Below, piece by piece: positions 11,670 through 23,567 of a stretch of DNA of 64,000 bases. Below the pieces are notes generated by a model. That model worked only from the letters and a program-made list of their open reading frames with translations, ran no database searches and was not told the origin of the DNA. The stretch is from Onchidella celtica (lineage: Eukaryota > Mollusca > Gastropoda > Systellommatophora > Onchidiidae). The stretch's first letter is position 1; each line of letters starts with the position of its first letter. Made by a program: the position numbers and the translations under genes. The stretch lies in NCBI GenBank assembly GCA_963931925.1, contig OZ007579.1:42672357-42736356 (forward strand), given 5' to 3'.

Positions 11670-13434
11670 TTGGATAGAGGATACGGGGCAAGGAGGGGGG
11701 GGGGGGGTGGAGGGAGAGTCGGACCCGTATTTTGTTGTATCAGTGTTGTTTCTACCATCAGAATGAAGCCAGGTTTAATAGTAACGATAAGCGTAGGACG
11801 GGAATGTTTATCGTTATCGTTGTTGTTGTTAACATCATTATTGTCATGGAGTATGTCCTAGTGAAAATGAAAGAATGCGGTCACTGTATTCTGAGATTTA
11901 GCATTGTTTTCATCACCAGTGCCAACTGTTTTTTGTTTTTTTTTAGTATTTTGATACACAGAATGTAATTTTCTTGCTGTACAGAATGTGTTAAGTTAAT
12001 TTCACAATATTTGACGAAAATTCTTCCCATTAAAACACCTCAAGGCATATAAAAGTATTCGGAAAAGGCGGATGCAGTATCTCCTAACATAATAAGGTAA
12101 TACCTGGAGAGACAGTATCACAATAGAACTGCAAAAATAATGCTGATTTGCTTGAAGCCGCACCAAAGTTTGCTGCTACGCTGTATTGGGGATACGAAGT
12201 AAAAAAAAAAAAAAAATGGAGAAATGGATTTTCGATTGACCTTCCTTAACCTGTTGGTGGTCTTTCGTTTTTTGTTTTGCTTTTGTTTTTTCTGTCCGTA
12301 ATTTTTCAAACTTTTGTTTTTCCGGATCATAAGAAAAAGGGGAGCGCTGCACTCACTTGATTCTTTTCAGGAAAATGCACGGCATTTTTATGTGCTTGTC
12401 TGTGTCTTAATGGGGTGCTTGGAGTACATTTTTTCTTGGGTATGGCGGAAAAATTCGCGGAGTTTAAGGTTATGCAGGACAAAAGAAAAATAACTGCAAG
12501 TTGTGTCTGGCTTGTGTAAACCACTGAGAAAAATAGTGCCTTTTCAGGCAAATTCATTGGATTTTTTTCTGTTGTTGTTGTAGTTCGATCAATATATAAA
12601 AGAGTGTTTATCTCAGGGGAATTCTTGGGTTCATTTTCTTGGGTCTGACAGAAAAAGTTGGAAGTTACAGTAATATAAACACAGAGAATGAGAGAATAGT
12701 ACCTGAACGTGATGTTTTGGGCTGGATAAACCAATAAAAAATGGTACGTGCGTTGATGGGGTGATTGGAGTTCATTCTTCTTGTAGTGTGGAAGCCTTGG
12801 AAATTACAGTAGTACAGGGAAAAGAGGGAAACTGAAAATAAAAGATACGGAAAGGATAACGCAAAACAAATGGTAATGTATGGGAGGGGGGGGGTGGGAG
12901 GTAATACTGACTATGCCCGGGGTGATATTAGACTCTCGGTGAAAGACAATATTCAATGTAAAGCTGGAATGTTTGGAATGTGGGAAATGCCATTAGCGTT
13001 CAGTTTAGTGCTTTGGTTTGGGCTAGCATCACGGTTAACTACAGCAGTAAAAAAAAAAAAAAAAGTAGCATTTCCTTGAGGTGACCCCAACCTCCATAAA
13101 GTTGGTTCTTTCACGCTTTGTCTTTTGTCAGGGTGTCAGATCAGGTCCAATAGGTAACCATGTTCAAACAAATAAATAGAGTTAACTAGACACAAAGTAA
13201 ATAAATATAATACATAAAGAGTGTAATAGAAAATTGGCCGGATGAAAATAGTTTCGGGAAAGGGATCAGTAAGGCCTTAAAGGAAGGAAAGGAAAAAAGA
13301 AACTGAGAATGTAGACGAGAAGAATATTGAAGTAGGTGGGGAAAATAGCAGACAGGAGGTTCAAATTCATCCGTCTACCCTTCCTCAAATATTAAGTAAT
13401 TTACTCCCCTATCCAGATCTGTATCCCTTTTAAG
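10040..13434. other. Non-coding stretch upstream of the large gene
   Basis: No gene recognised. It holds poly(T) near 10,459, (GAT)n at 11,639-11,668, G runs near 11,505, 11,697 and 12,889, poly(A) near 12,200 and 13,049, and AT-rich DNA. It may contain the promoter and 5' exons of the gene at 14,042. A strong donor-like AAG/GTGAGTA lies at 13,432-13,440. Confidence 0.5.
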
Positions 13435-13580
13435 GTGAGTAAAATTATGAAGACGAAAAGGATGGTGAAGGTGACAGGGTAAAATGGATTGCGATAGAAT
13501 TAACTAACGATAGAAAATAGGTTCAAATCCATCTGTCTACTCATCCTCAAATACGTAATTAACTTTTCTCTATACCTCTT

Positions 13581-13597
13581 TTTCTTTTCAATTTCAG
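13581..13597 (+). promoter_or_regulatory. 3' splice site before the large gene
   Basis: A T/C-rich tract (TTTCTTTTCAATTTCAG) ends in AG at 13,596-13,597, with a branch-point-like TAATTAAC about 35-40 bases upstream. The exon would run from 13,598 through the 5'UTR into the start codon at 14,042. If the donor-like site at 13,434 is used, the intron would be only about 163 bp. This is sequence inference without transcript support. Confidence 0.6.
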
Positions 13598-13918
13598 AAA
13601 CACTACTTGACTGCTGCACCAAGCACCAGGGCTTGTCGGAGATCTGTGAAGAGGGGTACGGACTACGGTGCTCCTGCACGTATTGCCTGCTGCGCTTGCC
13701 TCTCTAATCACACAGTAATTAGTGGTTACTGCTCCACGTAGGAAACTTTTTCCACTCACGGGTCACGGTGAAAGACCCCCATCCGCCCAACACCTGCACG
13801 TTTTCAAAGAAAACGAAAAACTGCTTGGAATTATATCATCTGCCGGTGTTCTGAAAACGGCATTTTACCTTGACTCAAGTGGAATAGAAATATACCTTAG
13901 TCTGTTCAACGGTTCGGC

Positions 13919-13987
13919 ATGACGGCTATGCCTAATGAAAAATGGACGCCATACGGAATTTTGTCTACAAATGAAAAACGCTCTTGA
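13919..13987 (+). other. Upstream ORF in the 5'UTR, in frame with the main ORF
   Basis: An ATG at 13,919 opens 22 codons ending in TGA at 13,985-13,987. The frame is the same as the main ORF, whose ATG is 54 bases after the stop. It could dampen translation of the downstream protein. It might instead be chance. Confidence 0.4.
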
Positions 13988-14041
13988 TTTACGAAAGCCT
14001 TCATCAGTTCTTCAAGCGCATCTATCTTTCTTTTGTTGAAA

Positions 14042-17000
14042 ATGAAGCTCAAAGACCTTGTCGCCAACTCTTTACCTCGCGTGAGAGGGAAAAAGAAGAA
14101 AACCGGGGCAGTGGTTGCCGTGGCGACAGTACCGCCATCAGTACCACCTGTGACAGATGTTGTAGCTGCGACTCACATTCCTGGGTATGACAGGAACCAG
14201 AACTGCCATCCAACCAATGGCTCGCGCGGGGCCCGAGAGATATTCATAGATGGTCATGGTGTTGCCGAGGCCAGCTGGAGGGGCAATGCTTTGTATCGAG
14301 GTCTGGAGAGAGATAAATCCATGGAGGTTAACTCTCGAATGATGGCATCTACTTACACGGCATCACGCGGAATAGTGACGTCACACAGCGCGGAGGGATT
14401 TTCCTCCCAACTCATGATGATGTCACGCAGTTACGACTCTCGTATGGCTGTGTCTGAGTATAACGGCTCATGCTCCCAGATGTCTTCTATATCAGAAACA
14501 GGCGTGGAACCCTACACCCCTCAACAGCAGTATTACCATTGCCACTACCACCGCCACAACCACCATCACCATTATCATCACCATCACCTCCATCAAAAAC
14601 CCATGACGCCGCTGGCTCAGAATCAGCAAGAAATGAACTCTAGCGCCTGCCATGTCAAATATTTAGGCTCTTACAAATCTGAAGATGTTCCCTCCAAACC
14701 TGAACCAGGGTTCTTCAGGAAATCTTTTGCTTCTTTTAGAAGTATGCGGAAACACAGCAGTAAAGCCAACAAGGACAGCAACGCCAAAGCGCCTGGGACT
14801 GACCAAATGCGATGTTCCGTGTGTCCCTATCCAGAAACAAATATACCTGAGAGAAAATCTACAGAAAAGAGACCAGCAAAACCAAAGAGAAAAGGTTTGA
14901 AAGGGTTTTCGAGGTTTAAAGAAAACAAAGATTTGTTGGCGTCAGACAAAAGTGATAAATCATGGTACTCAGACAATGATACCTCGACCATTGCAAGTCC
15001 AACCATTGTACGGGGAGAGACTGGTTTACCAGTGTTTGTACCTTACGAGCGATCACGCGTGCGCGAATGTTCCGTGGAGAGCTGTTCATCTCGTCTGTAT
15101 GGTTCTCGCGAGGGCTCCTGTGCTAGAGAAGTGGATCCTACGGGTTTCGATTCCGCATCTCTTTCGGGCTACGAGTCTGACCTTCCACGAGGAAAAGTTC
15201 ATAGGTCAAGGTCAAGGATCAAGACAAACCCTTGGCTGCCATCGCCACAACCGTCCTTGTCTGGAGGACGTCGAGCGGACGGCTGTGATTTGAGAGAGTC
15301 AAAGGAAGATATCGTAGCCATGGAGGAACAGGGAATGCGAGTTCCACGTTCAGCCTCTTTTGAGCACCAAAAACCTGGGCTCACAAGTTTTCATATGCCA
15401 GGGCCGCCAGGCAGTATGAATAGAAACGGCAGTATTCAAAGGCATAGATCCTTAACGCCCAGTGATTTAAAAACTACCCTAAGTTTGGATAGAGCGACGA
15501 AATCACCCGTTGTTGTCAAGAAATCCACATGGTGGCCAGCCGATCATCCGGCAAATTCTGACATATCCAAAATAGCGGCAAGTCAGAGATCTGCCATGAA
15601 TGATCTCAGTTCAGATGCTCCAAGATCTAGGCCTACGTCCATCGTCTCTCCAAACTCTGAATTTGTTATGTTGGCTGATAATCTGGAGCAGCTGGCCAAT
15701 AACATCAGTTTTGAGTATGAGGACATGCTCGACTCTACCTTAGAAAGTGTCTCCGTGTGCCAAGAAGATGGTCAGGCGTCTATACAAGAGTTGCTCACCG
15801 ATGAGGAGAATGGAAATGCAAAGAAAAATATATCTATGTTCTTAAAATCTGATGGAAGCATTCACAATGCACACAGTCCTGATTCTGGTATTGGCGGGCT
15901 TGGTTCTAGCGATGGTGATGACGCCCAGACCCCTGGTGCTCAAACAGAATTGAAAGTTGTGTCGATGGATTGTGTAATGACTCCCCGAGCTGCAGGTCAA
16001 ATGGGACAAACGTTCGGCAAACAGCTGAGTCAAGCTGCCAACTTTCCTGGAGTGAACAAACATCAAGATATTCAGAAATATACATATGGCCCTTGTGGAT
16101 CTTCAAATTCTGAATGTCAAGGACATGGAAATTACACAGCAAAGCAAAACCATAGTAACCACACTGGATATAGAGTTCAAATAAATCCATTCAAGCAAAA
16201 TGTCAGAGCATTCAAATGTTCAGCTACAGATGATGACAGCTCAGCGACAGTTTCAGAATCGGACATTGACAATACATCTTACCAGGACAATTCAAATAAC
16301 TCTTACACATTAGCAGAAAATGCTTCAGGTGCTCAAAAACCAGGCGGGTCTCCTCTACTTAAATGTAAAACTGAAGCTCGCGAAAACAACAGAAATCCTG
16401 CCCTGATGGTTGAAGAACGCTTAGATATTCAATTTCAGCCCATTCATCGGCATTTCCATGGCGCAGGTGTTGTCATGGGAACAGCAAGCGCAGTTCGTGA
16501 TATTTCGGGCTGTTGTAAAGCTAATAGTGCACCCCTGACAAAGCCATGTAGATATTCAGATCCCACAGACGCCATACCCTTGAGAGCGGCACGCCCTAAT
16601 GTACTAAAGACAAACCCGTGTGTCCACAATGGTGCAAGACGATTGAACAACATGGAGAAAGGTGCTGGTACAGAGAAAACTGGTAGACCATGGTCAGACG
16701 AGTTTGATTTTCCAAGAAATATCACATTGATAGAATGTGTGGAATCGCCCACAGAAAACTGGCAATGTGATGGACAATTTTCAATGTGTAGTAGTCAAGA
16801 CACGGTCATACTTGAACAGGCCGTGCGTGATGCAAATGGTAATACTGAAGCTTCAAAGTTCGAGAACCCCAACGGCTGTATTCAGAATGAAGAACTTATA
16901 GTTAAACTCGACGACAATGATGCGGCCAGTACTTCTCAGCACACTGCTGAAATGGCATCAGAAAATACGAGCTTAATGGATTGCAATCTAGACAAGTTAG

Positions 17001-18982
17001 ACACTGAATTGCACGATACAAGTTTTGAAATGAACGATGCCTGCGTCCAAACAGATTTCGATGAGGACTTTTCGAGATGGGACGAGGTGGATACGTTGGA
17101 CAGCCTTGAGGAGAATGCCATAGATCCAGCCGAAAGTACAAGGATCTGGTTGTTGACGGGAAATATGCAAGGTTCCGCTGACACTGGGTACTCTAGTCTG
17201 ACGAGAGACAGTCAAATATTCATGGACGAAGACACTCTGTTTCTTGCGGGTGAGCTGGAAGAGCGAGCAGCTGCAGAGAGATTATCATTCGGTGAATATT
17301 CCAACAAAAGCAATAACTCGGATGACAGAACACCAAGAAATTCGGCTTATTTAGACTTGTCCTTTGATACTTTACCAGTTTCAAACGACAACCGGTCTTT
17401 ACTTCTTGGAGAGGCTGTGTGTACGTCGACTGTATCAACTAATGTTGAAACACCAATAGAAGATAAGAATACAAAAGATACACATGTGGGTCAACAAGGA
17501 ATACCTGCAGTAAAAGCGCAGCCAATTCCACAGCAAAAGTCAAGCACAGCGAGAGCTATTCCGCCATCGACAGTAAACCAGATGTTTTCCAATATTGAGA
17601 CACAATTTGAGGAAATCTTCCAACAAATTCATGAGAGTGACAATTTCTATCCCAGTACGGAAGCTAAGCGAAGTTCCTCTGATAGCTCTGATTCGACTTT
17701 GAAATCCTTTAATTCTACCAGTCCTATCAACATAGCGACTTCACAGAGTTGCCAACAGTCGCAACAGGCTAAAAATTCAGAAACTGGTGGGCGTAAAGCC
17801 TCCAATGATCATAAAAGCGGTGCTGCCGTCTCAGAACAAAATCAATTTGAAGATCATGACTATGTCAATGTTCCTTCATCAAAACTCGAACAGGGTGAAA
17901 TGCAAAAATACAAGCTGCAGAAAAATGTCGTTTCGGCGTCAGCCTTAAAAGATGCTAATGGCAATGTCCTGGTGGCCAAACTCAGGCCCAAAGCTGAGAG
18001 GCCTTCACATTTTGTAGGCATGTGCCAGGCTTCAAAAAGGCAAACGGGCCAGTCTAGTAACACATCATCAGCCCAGGCAAGAGGAGATGTCGTTTCAGAC
18101 AGAGCCGACTATCTGGAGTTTCTCAGGGATGCGCCACTAGATCGTTCACACCTGAAGCGACCTCTATTTCTGGTACCAGGCGTGGGGCCTGTCGACATGT
18201 CCTCCTCTGAGCAAGTCAATATATTTGCACCGATGAGCGTCCCAGCCGCAAGCGCATTGATTGCCACATCTTCTCCATCAATGTCCCCCTCCTCGGTACA
18301 CTGTGGGAAAAAGTTGAAAGGCAAAAAGGGTGACCAGAAACGTTCTGGGCAGCCAGTATGTCTATTGCAATCTCCAGGTGGCGGTCTGCAGGCCGTGAAT
18401 TCTGTAACTGGTCCCAGGGTAGGAGATTATGCAAGATTGCCTCATGTTCATACAGGAAAAAATGAACCCAAAATGCAGATTGATAATGCTCTGGTACCTC
18501 CGCCAGATTCTTGTCAAGAAAACACTAATGGATCAGCTCATGAACTCAAACATCACAAAGGGTTTGTGCATGAACCATCATCATCCAAAGAATCGCCTGT
18601 GTCGTCATTACAAACTACGCCATCATCTGCTGTATCATCGTCGTCGACATCGTCAACCGTCACACTTCCAATTTCATGTGAAGAACTGGCGCAGATTGAC
18701 GACGTCACGAGAAGTCTGGCAGAGCGAGTGATGTCTCTGAGACGTGAGAAAGACATTGTTTATCGCAAAATACAAGAAGCTCAACAGGACGAGGTGCTAC
18801 GTCAAGAACAGAAGAATAAAATACAAAGACACATGCACGTGCAGAGAAAGGATGCCTTGTTGGAGACACTTCATGAGTTGAGAGATCGTTTAGAGGAACA
18901 GAGGCGGCGACTACAACTGGAATCTTCATGTGGACGACAACAAGAGAATGGAGTCTCTGATTTGACAACAAAACCATCGTAA
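14042..18982 (+). CDS. Large disordered protein with C-terminal coiled coil (unrecognised family)
   Basis: One uninterrupted frame from ATG at 14,042 to TAA encodes 1,646 residues, far longer than chance in this AT-rich DNA. An in-frame TGA at 13,985 sets the upstream limit. The N-terminus is basic (KKKK near residue 20). Residues about 165-186 form a His/Tyr-rich run (HHHHYHHHHLH). A Lys/Arg-rich patch lies near 279-296. Most of the rest is Ser/Asn/Gln/Asp-rich and looks disordered. Residues about 1545-1632 are a highly charged predicted coiled coil with repeated Leu/Arg/Glu spacing. No signal peptide, membrane segment or catalytic motif is visible. A CHVKYLGS string near 205 resembles a PTB-domain start, but no PTB domain follows. 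A cytoskeletal or scaffold role would fit the architecture but is a guess. This is the only convincing host gene in the window. Confidence 0.85.
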   Translation: MKLKDLVANSLPRVRGKKKKTGAVVAVATVPPSVPPVTDVVAATHIPGYDRNQNCHPTNGSRGAREIFIDGHGVAEASWRGNALYRGLERDKSMEVNSRMMASTYTASRGIVTSHSAEGFSSQLMMMSRSYDSRMAVSEYNGSCSQMSSISETGVEPYTPQQQYYHCHYHRHNHHHHYHHHHLHQKPMTPLAQNQQEMNSSACHVKYLGSYKSEDVPSKPEPGFFRKSFASFRSMRKHSSKANKDSNAKAPGTDQMRCSVCPYPETNIPERKSTEKRPAKPKRKGLKGFSRFKENKDLLASDKSDKSWYSDNDTSTIASPTIVRGETGLPVFVPYERSRVRECSVESCSSRLYGSREGSCAREVDPTGFDSASLSGYESDLPRGKVHRSRSRIKTNPWLPSPQPSLSGGRRADGCDLRESKEDIVAMEEQGMRVPRSASFEHQKPGLTSFHMPGPPGSMNRNGSIQRHRSLTPSDLKTTLSLDRATKSPVVVKKSTWWPADHPANSDISKIAASQRSAMNDLSSDAPRSRPTSIVSPNSEFVMLADNLEQLANNISFEYEDMLDSTLESVSVCQEDGQASIQELLTDEENGNAKKNISMFLKSDGSIHNAHSPDSGIGGLGSSDGDDAQTPGAQTELKVVSMDCVMTPRAAGQMGQTFGKQLSQAANFPGVNKHQDIQKYTYGPCGSSNSECQGHGNYTAKQNHSNHTGYRVQINPFKQNVRAFKCSATDDDSSATVSESDIDNTSYQDNSNNSYTLAENASGAQKPGGSPLLKCKTEARENNRNPALMVEERLDIQFQPIHRHFHGAGVVMGTASAVRDISGCCKANSAPLTKPCRYSDPTDAIPLRAARPNVLKTNPCVHNGARRLNNMEKGAGTEKTGRPWSDEFDFPRNITLIECVESPTENWQCDGQFSMCSSQDTVILEQAVRDANGNTEASKFENPNGCIQNEELIVKLDDNDAASTSQHTAEMASENTSLMDCNLDKLDTELHDTSFEMNDACVQTDFDEDFSRWDEVDTLDSLEENAIDPAESTRIWLLTGNMQGSADTGYSSLTRDSQIFMDEDTLFLAGELEERAAAERLSFGEYSNKSNNSDDRTPRNSAYLDLSFDTLPVSNDNRSLLLGEAVCTSTVSTNVETPIEDKNTKDTHVGQQGIPAVKAQPIPQQKSSTARAIPPSTVNQMFSNIETQFEEIFQQIHESDNFYPSTEAKRSSSDSSDSTLKSFNSTSPINIATSQSCQQSQQAKNSETGGRKASNDHKSGAAVSEQNQFEDHDYVNVPSSKLEQGEMQKYKLQKNVVSASALKDANGNVLVAKLRPKAERPSHFVGMCQASKRQTGQSSNTSSAQARGDVVSDRADYLEFLRDAPLDRSHLKRPLFLVPGVGPVDMSSSEQVNIFAPMSVPAASALIATSSPSMSPSSVHCGKKLKGKKGDQKRSGQPVCLLQSPGGGLQAVNSVTGPRVGDYARLPHVHTGKNEPKMQIDNALVPPPDSCQENTNGSAHELKHHKGFVHEPSSSKESPVSSLQTTPSSAVSSSSTSSTVTLPISCEELAQIDDVTRSLAERVMSLRREKDIVYRKIQEAQQDEVLRQEQKNKIQRHMHVQRKDALLETLHELRDRLEEQRRRLQLESSCGRQQENGVSDLTTKPS

Positions 18983-21105
18983 TAGTCATTGCTTTTATGC
19001 GATTTGAATAATAGAGCCTGTGTTTGGAGACTTCTGTTTTTGTTTAAGGGCAGGTTTGCCATTGTGTGCAAACCAGAAAGATGAGCCTATCAGTGCAAAT
19101 TCAAACTGTTTGTCAAATCCTTTTTTGTGCAACGCCATAACGAAAATGACATGGAGGATAAGGCAGTAAGAAGTGAAAATCCTAGAACTCAATAAACAGG
19201 CTAAGTAATCACTAGTTTATGTGACTAAATACAAGATATTGTGATATGTAGAAGAGATTCTGTTCTCCTGTATTATTGTCTGTGCTTTTGATGTTATCTA
19301 TTGTTTTCAATTTGGGTATGGATCAACGTAGCTTGCAAACTTGTGATGAAGATTTTCATTTACCTAGGAAATACATGACATATTAGAATTTTATGTAATC
19401 ATTGAACTATTGGAAAACAATGCTAGAAATGGCTTAATATACGTTGTTCTTGGCAGACTTATCCTTCCGTTTTTGCTCTGTGTTCATTCATCTGTCCGTG
19501 GCAATTAATGAGAAGGATCTGGGATTTGAAATGCATAGGTTAGAAATTTAACAGTTTTGACCAGAGAGCAATGTCTGATTTCTGACTACCAAACTATACT
19601 CTCATTTACGGACGGACTAATCTTAACATTTCTACCTTATTATGTTTTGATTTGTTCACATAGATTTCAAAACTCAAATCCAAGAGTATACTAATTTCTG
19701 CTGAAGATCTTGTGTTACAAATGTGAATTTTAAGAGCAAAATACGAAAGCAAAGAACAGCACAAAATTAAAATTTTGCATTACTTGCAAATATGATGATC
19801 TTGATGGAAAAAAAAACATGGTTTCTTCTGTTCCTATTGTTTTCTTTTCACTGAGACAGGAGTTTGTGGATGATAGAATGATCTATGTCGATTTATGATT
19901 TGTGATTATATAGATTTGTATTGTTATGCCTGCAATCCAAACTGTAATTTTCACTGTCGTCTTAGCCATCTTTCACTTCCTGCATCAGGCACTATTGTCA
20001 GTGCAATATGTCATTTGTGTTCATGTTCATTGCACTCACTGCTGGTACAGTAAGTCAGACCACTGTCTATGTGTTGTTACAGTAGAGAGCACCTCTAGGA
20101 ATGGTCTCTGTGTGCTGGGGTCAGTTTAGAAATCTTTACCGACTTTGATCAATGTCAGTCTCCAATTTTATATATATTATGAAAGGAAGGCTATAATTTT
20201 CATCAATTTTGCTACTCTGTAACACATTGGTAACATCAAAACCATCATCATCATCATCATCTCCATCATTATCTATTTTGCCATGTATATGTTTGGATTC
20301 AGTGTTGTAAAACGAAGGTGCAAACCGAAAGTCTGAATTGCCTATAAAATAGCACTTCATGTATTAAATGATACCAGCAGGACAAAAAAAAAAAAAAATT
20401 TAATCTCCTTGAATGTTCCTTGAAGACCCATAGATACTTTTCTGCACTGGAGATCTCAGTATTCCATAGTAGTAGATGAAATAAACAATGGGTCAAAACT
20501 TTGAAATCATGCCTTTCAACATGGTCACCCCAAAACTGATTTGAGACGTCAGAGCAGAGCCATCTTAACGCATGGGCACACAGGTCAGTTTCCCAGGGAC
20601 CCCAAAGGTTTGGTTTAGGGGGCCCCATATGGGATTTCTGGGTAGTTGCGTAAGGGCGGGTCGCAGCTAATTGCTGGCCAAGGGTCCATAGTGACGTTAA
20701 GACAGCCCTGCATAATAGTTCTGCTTTCTGTCAGTATGGAAATGCTTTGGTTGATGCCTGAAGTGAAAAGGCATTTTTTAAAGTATTTTGTGACTGGCTT
20801 TAGAAAGAAAATTGTAATATTCAACAAATAATGATACACTGACAGCTTGGCTGTCTCCATAACTCAAATGGATATTTTATACTTTAATGTAAAAGATTTC
20901 GGTGTCATCACATAGCTATCTTGATAGTTTGTGTTTTGCTTTAAAAAAAATACAAAAAAAACCTATACCACATTTTCTCTAATTGTGATTTGGAAACATT
21001 ATATCATTTACCCTATTGGGCTTGAAGTTACAGGGACATTTTTGTCATTTGATTTGAGAAATCTTTGGATTGTTCCAATAAAGGCTTGAATGTCACTATA
21101 AAAAA
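18983..21105 (+). other. Probable 3'UTR of the large gene
   Basis: AT-rich sequence follows the stop, with AATAAA at 19,191-19,196 and again at 21,077-21,082. Either could direct polyadenylation. No further coding exon was recognised. A small MITE (20,555-20,710) lies within it, so the longer form would carry that element. Confidence 0.5.
20555..20710. mobile_element. Short hAT-like MITE
   Basis: The left end CAGAGCCATCTTAACG and the inverted right end CAGGGCTGTCTTAACG match at 13 of 16 positions and enclose 156 bp. CAG-initiated ends suggest hAT. The 8-bp flanks do not match each other, so the insertion is old or the call is imperfect. Confidence 0.55.
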
Positions 21106-22510
21106 ATATGAGTTATTCATATAAAATGATATCAGCTGATTTAAAAGCCATAACGCTAATTTAAAAAAAAATTTTTTTTTTGGTCCTGTCTGATGTCATA
21201 CTGCCATTTTCATATTGCATCATTGAGCATAAGATGAATGTATCTCATCAAATCCATACTTCACATGTTCCATTTCATTGCTGTAACTGTATCAATCTGA
21301 CTAAAGCCAAACTTACTCTGTGTTCGCTCGTGATTTGAGAACATATTATTATGGTCTTTGTGCATTGTACATCCAGTATTCATTGGTAGATTGTTCTGGT
21401 GTATAATTTTTATTTTCTCTGAATCACTGCAAGAGCAAGGGATCTAAGACATAATTTAAAAACTGTGAAATCTGGATCCCTAGTTTTGTCAATGTATTCA
21501 GTCAAAGCTGTATAAATCATTAATCTCTGGCTGTTAATATTCTGTATTAAAAAATGTTCATGACTGTGATGTTTTTGTCGGGCAAATAATTTATTTCAGC
21601 AAAAAATGTCCATGCGTACAAATTTCTTTTGTTTCCCTGTCTGATTTCTTTGTACTTAATAATTAATTGTGATCTTCTTTTATAATGCTGTGAAATGTTC
21701 TGTGAATTAACTTAAAATATGATCGCTAGTGGGTACAGCACCGCAGATCCTTTGACAGAGAAGTACATAATATATTTTGATCTTTCGGTAACATTTGATC
21801 AACTGTCTTTCTTATCAGCCTATCTAAAATATGAATTACCAATAACGAATTTTTTCATCAGTAAATCAGGCTTTTCATCTGAATTTAATGTAGATCTAGA
21901 CTTGAATATTTCCAAATTAATTTTCTCATATAGTATTTGAACAGATATAAAAAGAAAAGGATCCTCTTATTATTGGTTAAATTTTTGTTTCACACGAACA
22001 TGAAGCCATTTTAATGAATTTTGTAAAAGCTAAATTTTGTGCCTGAAAGTTCATTCTAAATCAGTATTGTATGAGACATTGCTTAGTCCAAGGGAAATAA
22101 CCATGATTTTAGTGTCAATTTCCATGTTTATGTCTTGAATTATCTACCTTCTGTATTGGCATAGGCTATATTTTTATCTGTCATCCTTCTTCGTGATAGC
22201 TCTATACCACCATTTCTTCATTAAAATTGGTCACTGTAGGAACAAGGGTTCTTTTGTGATATTCATTTGTTAAAGAACTTCGTGCAATGTGAGATTGATT
22301 TTTTTTGGCTTCTTCTTCATTCTGTGGTTTGTTCTTTTTTTTTTTTTAATATTTTTTTGTATTTTTCTTGATTCATTATCAAAATGTATTTCCTTCTGTC
22401 ACTGTCTGTACATAAAGCCATACAGAGCTCAGGTTTTCATTAGTGATTCGTAAGGCTGAGGTCTTCGTTGAATATTTTAACAGTGACAAACTTGTTTAAT
22501 TGTTTTATTA
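21106..22510. other. AT-rich non-coding stretch
   Basis: No gene or element recognised. There are T-rich runs near 21,170 and 22,336. Part may be extended 3'UTR of the large gene. Confidence 0.45.
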
Positions 22511-22518
22511 TATTAACC

Positions 22519-22939
22519 CAGGGGTGCTCAACTTTTATTGACATAGGATCTACTTTTACATTTCCCAGCCTTTGGAGATCTACCAGTCTGGCGAAGCCCT
22601 GAAACAAGATTGGCCTCTGATCTATTCGAAATTAGTTGATACCGTAATTTAATGTCGATTATCTTGCACCCATAATGGCAGTTTCAGTGTTGCCAGGTAA
22701 ACTTTTGCCGTCCTGCCACATGTTTTATTTGCAATCCGCCACATTCACAAGGACAAAAGAAGAAAAAACTAACACAAACCCGCCACATCCGAGAAAAACG
22801 ACCCGCCAAAATACAAAGACAAATAAAAAAAATATATATATATATACCTCGCAGGTGTGTCCTACATTCATCCCGCGATCGACTGCCAAGCAATTGAAGA
22901 TCGACCGGTAGATCGCGATCGACTGGTTGAGCACCCCTG
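22519..22939. mobile_element. hAT MITE with 8-bp target duplication
   Basis: Perfect 14-bp terminal inverted repeats (CAGGGGTGCTCAAC) bound 421 bp. The 8-bp direct repeat TATTAACC flanks both sides (22,511-22,518 and 22,940-22,947), the duplication size expected for hAT transposition. No transposase is encoded, so it is non-autonomous. Confidence 0.95.
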
Positions 22940-23153
22940 TATTAACCCTTGAATGACTGGTCAGGGCCACGCGGTCTGAAAAGGAAGTTCAAATGTCACC
23001 AAACGTTACCAAATCTTGATTTGACATCATATAAGATGTGACCTGATGACTTTATTTATTGTCTAATTTGTAAAGTGTTTGCAGAGTTTCAGAAAACAAC
23101 AACAACAACAAAATAATATACTGGTTTTGGTATTTTATTTTTTTTCTAGACAT

Positions 23154-23567
23154 ATATGTGAGTGTGCATGAGAAAACCCACAATAAGTCGGCAGAGCTGA
23201 TTTTGAGAAAAACGGCTTTGAAGCGAAAATTTGGGTCCGACACAAACTCCCAACTTGGCTGTTGTTTAGGGGACCATGGCATGTTATATTACAGGGTAAA
23301 CTGTAGATGAGCAGTGAACACTACTCACTATGAGCTCTATAACGGCTTGGTTATTAAACTACGGTCTCCTAACAACAATCACTCCAATATTACTTGGTCA
23401 ATTAGCTATTGCCACTTATAGGATTAAATGCCGTTTTCTCAAAATCTTGTTTTAGGGGGGTCACTGACTTCAATTTATCGGAAATGTCTTATCTTTTATT
23501 ATATGTACAGAATTCAAAAGGTCATGTTGCCGACTTATTGTGGGTTTTCTCATGCACACTCACATAT
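23154..23567. mobile_element. Intact MITE with a perfect 40-bp inverted repeat
   Basis: Positions 23,154-23,193 and 23,528-23,567 are exact reverse complements over 40 bp (ATATGTGAGTGTGCATGAG and onward). If the outer TA pairs are the target duplication, the element proper begins TGTGAGTG, as in Tc1/mariner-type insertions. The interior matches the MITE at 3568-4230 but with one copy of the 133-bp block. Perfect ends suggest a recent insertion. Confidence 0.92.

Noticed and set aside
14650..14680. CHVKYLGS in the large protein as the start of a PTB domain
   Set aside because: The sequence after it is basic and Ser-rich with none of the later PTB strand pattern.
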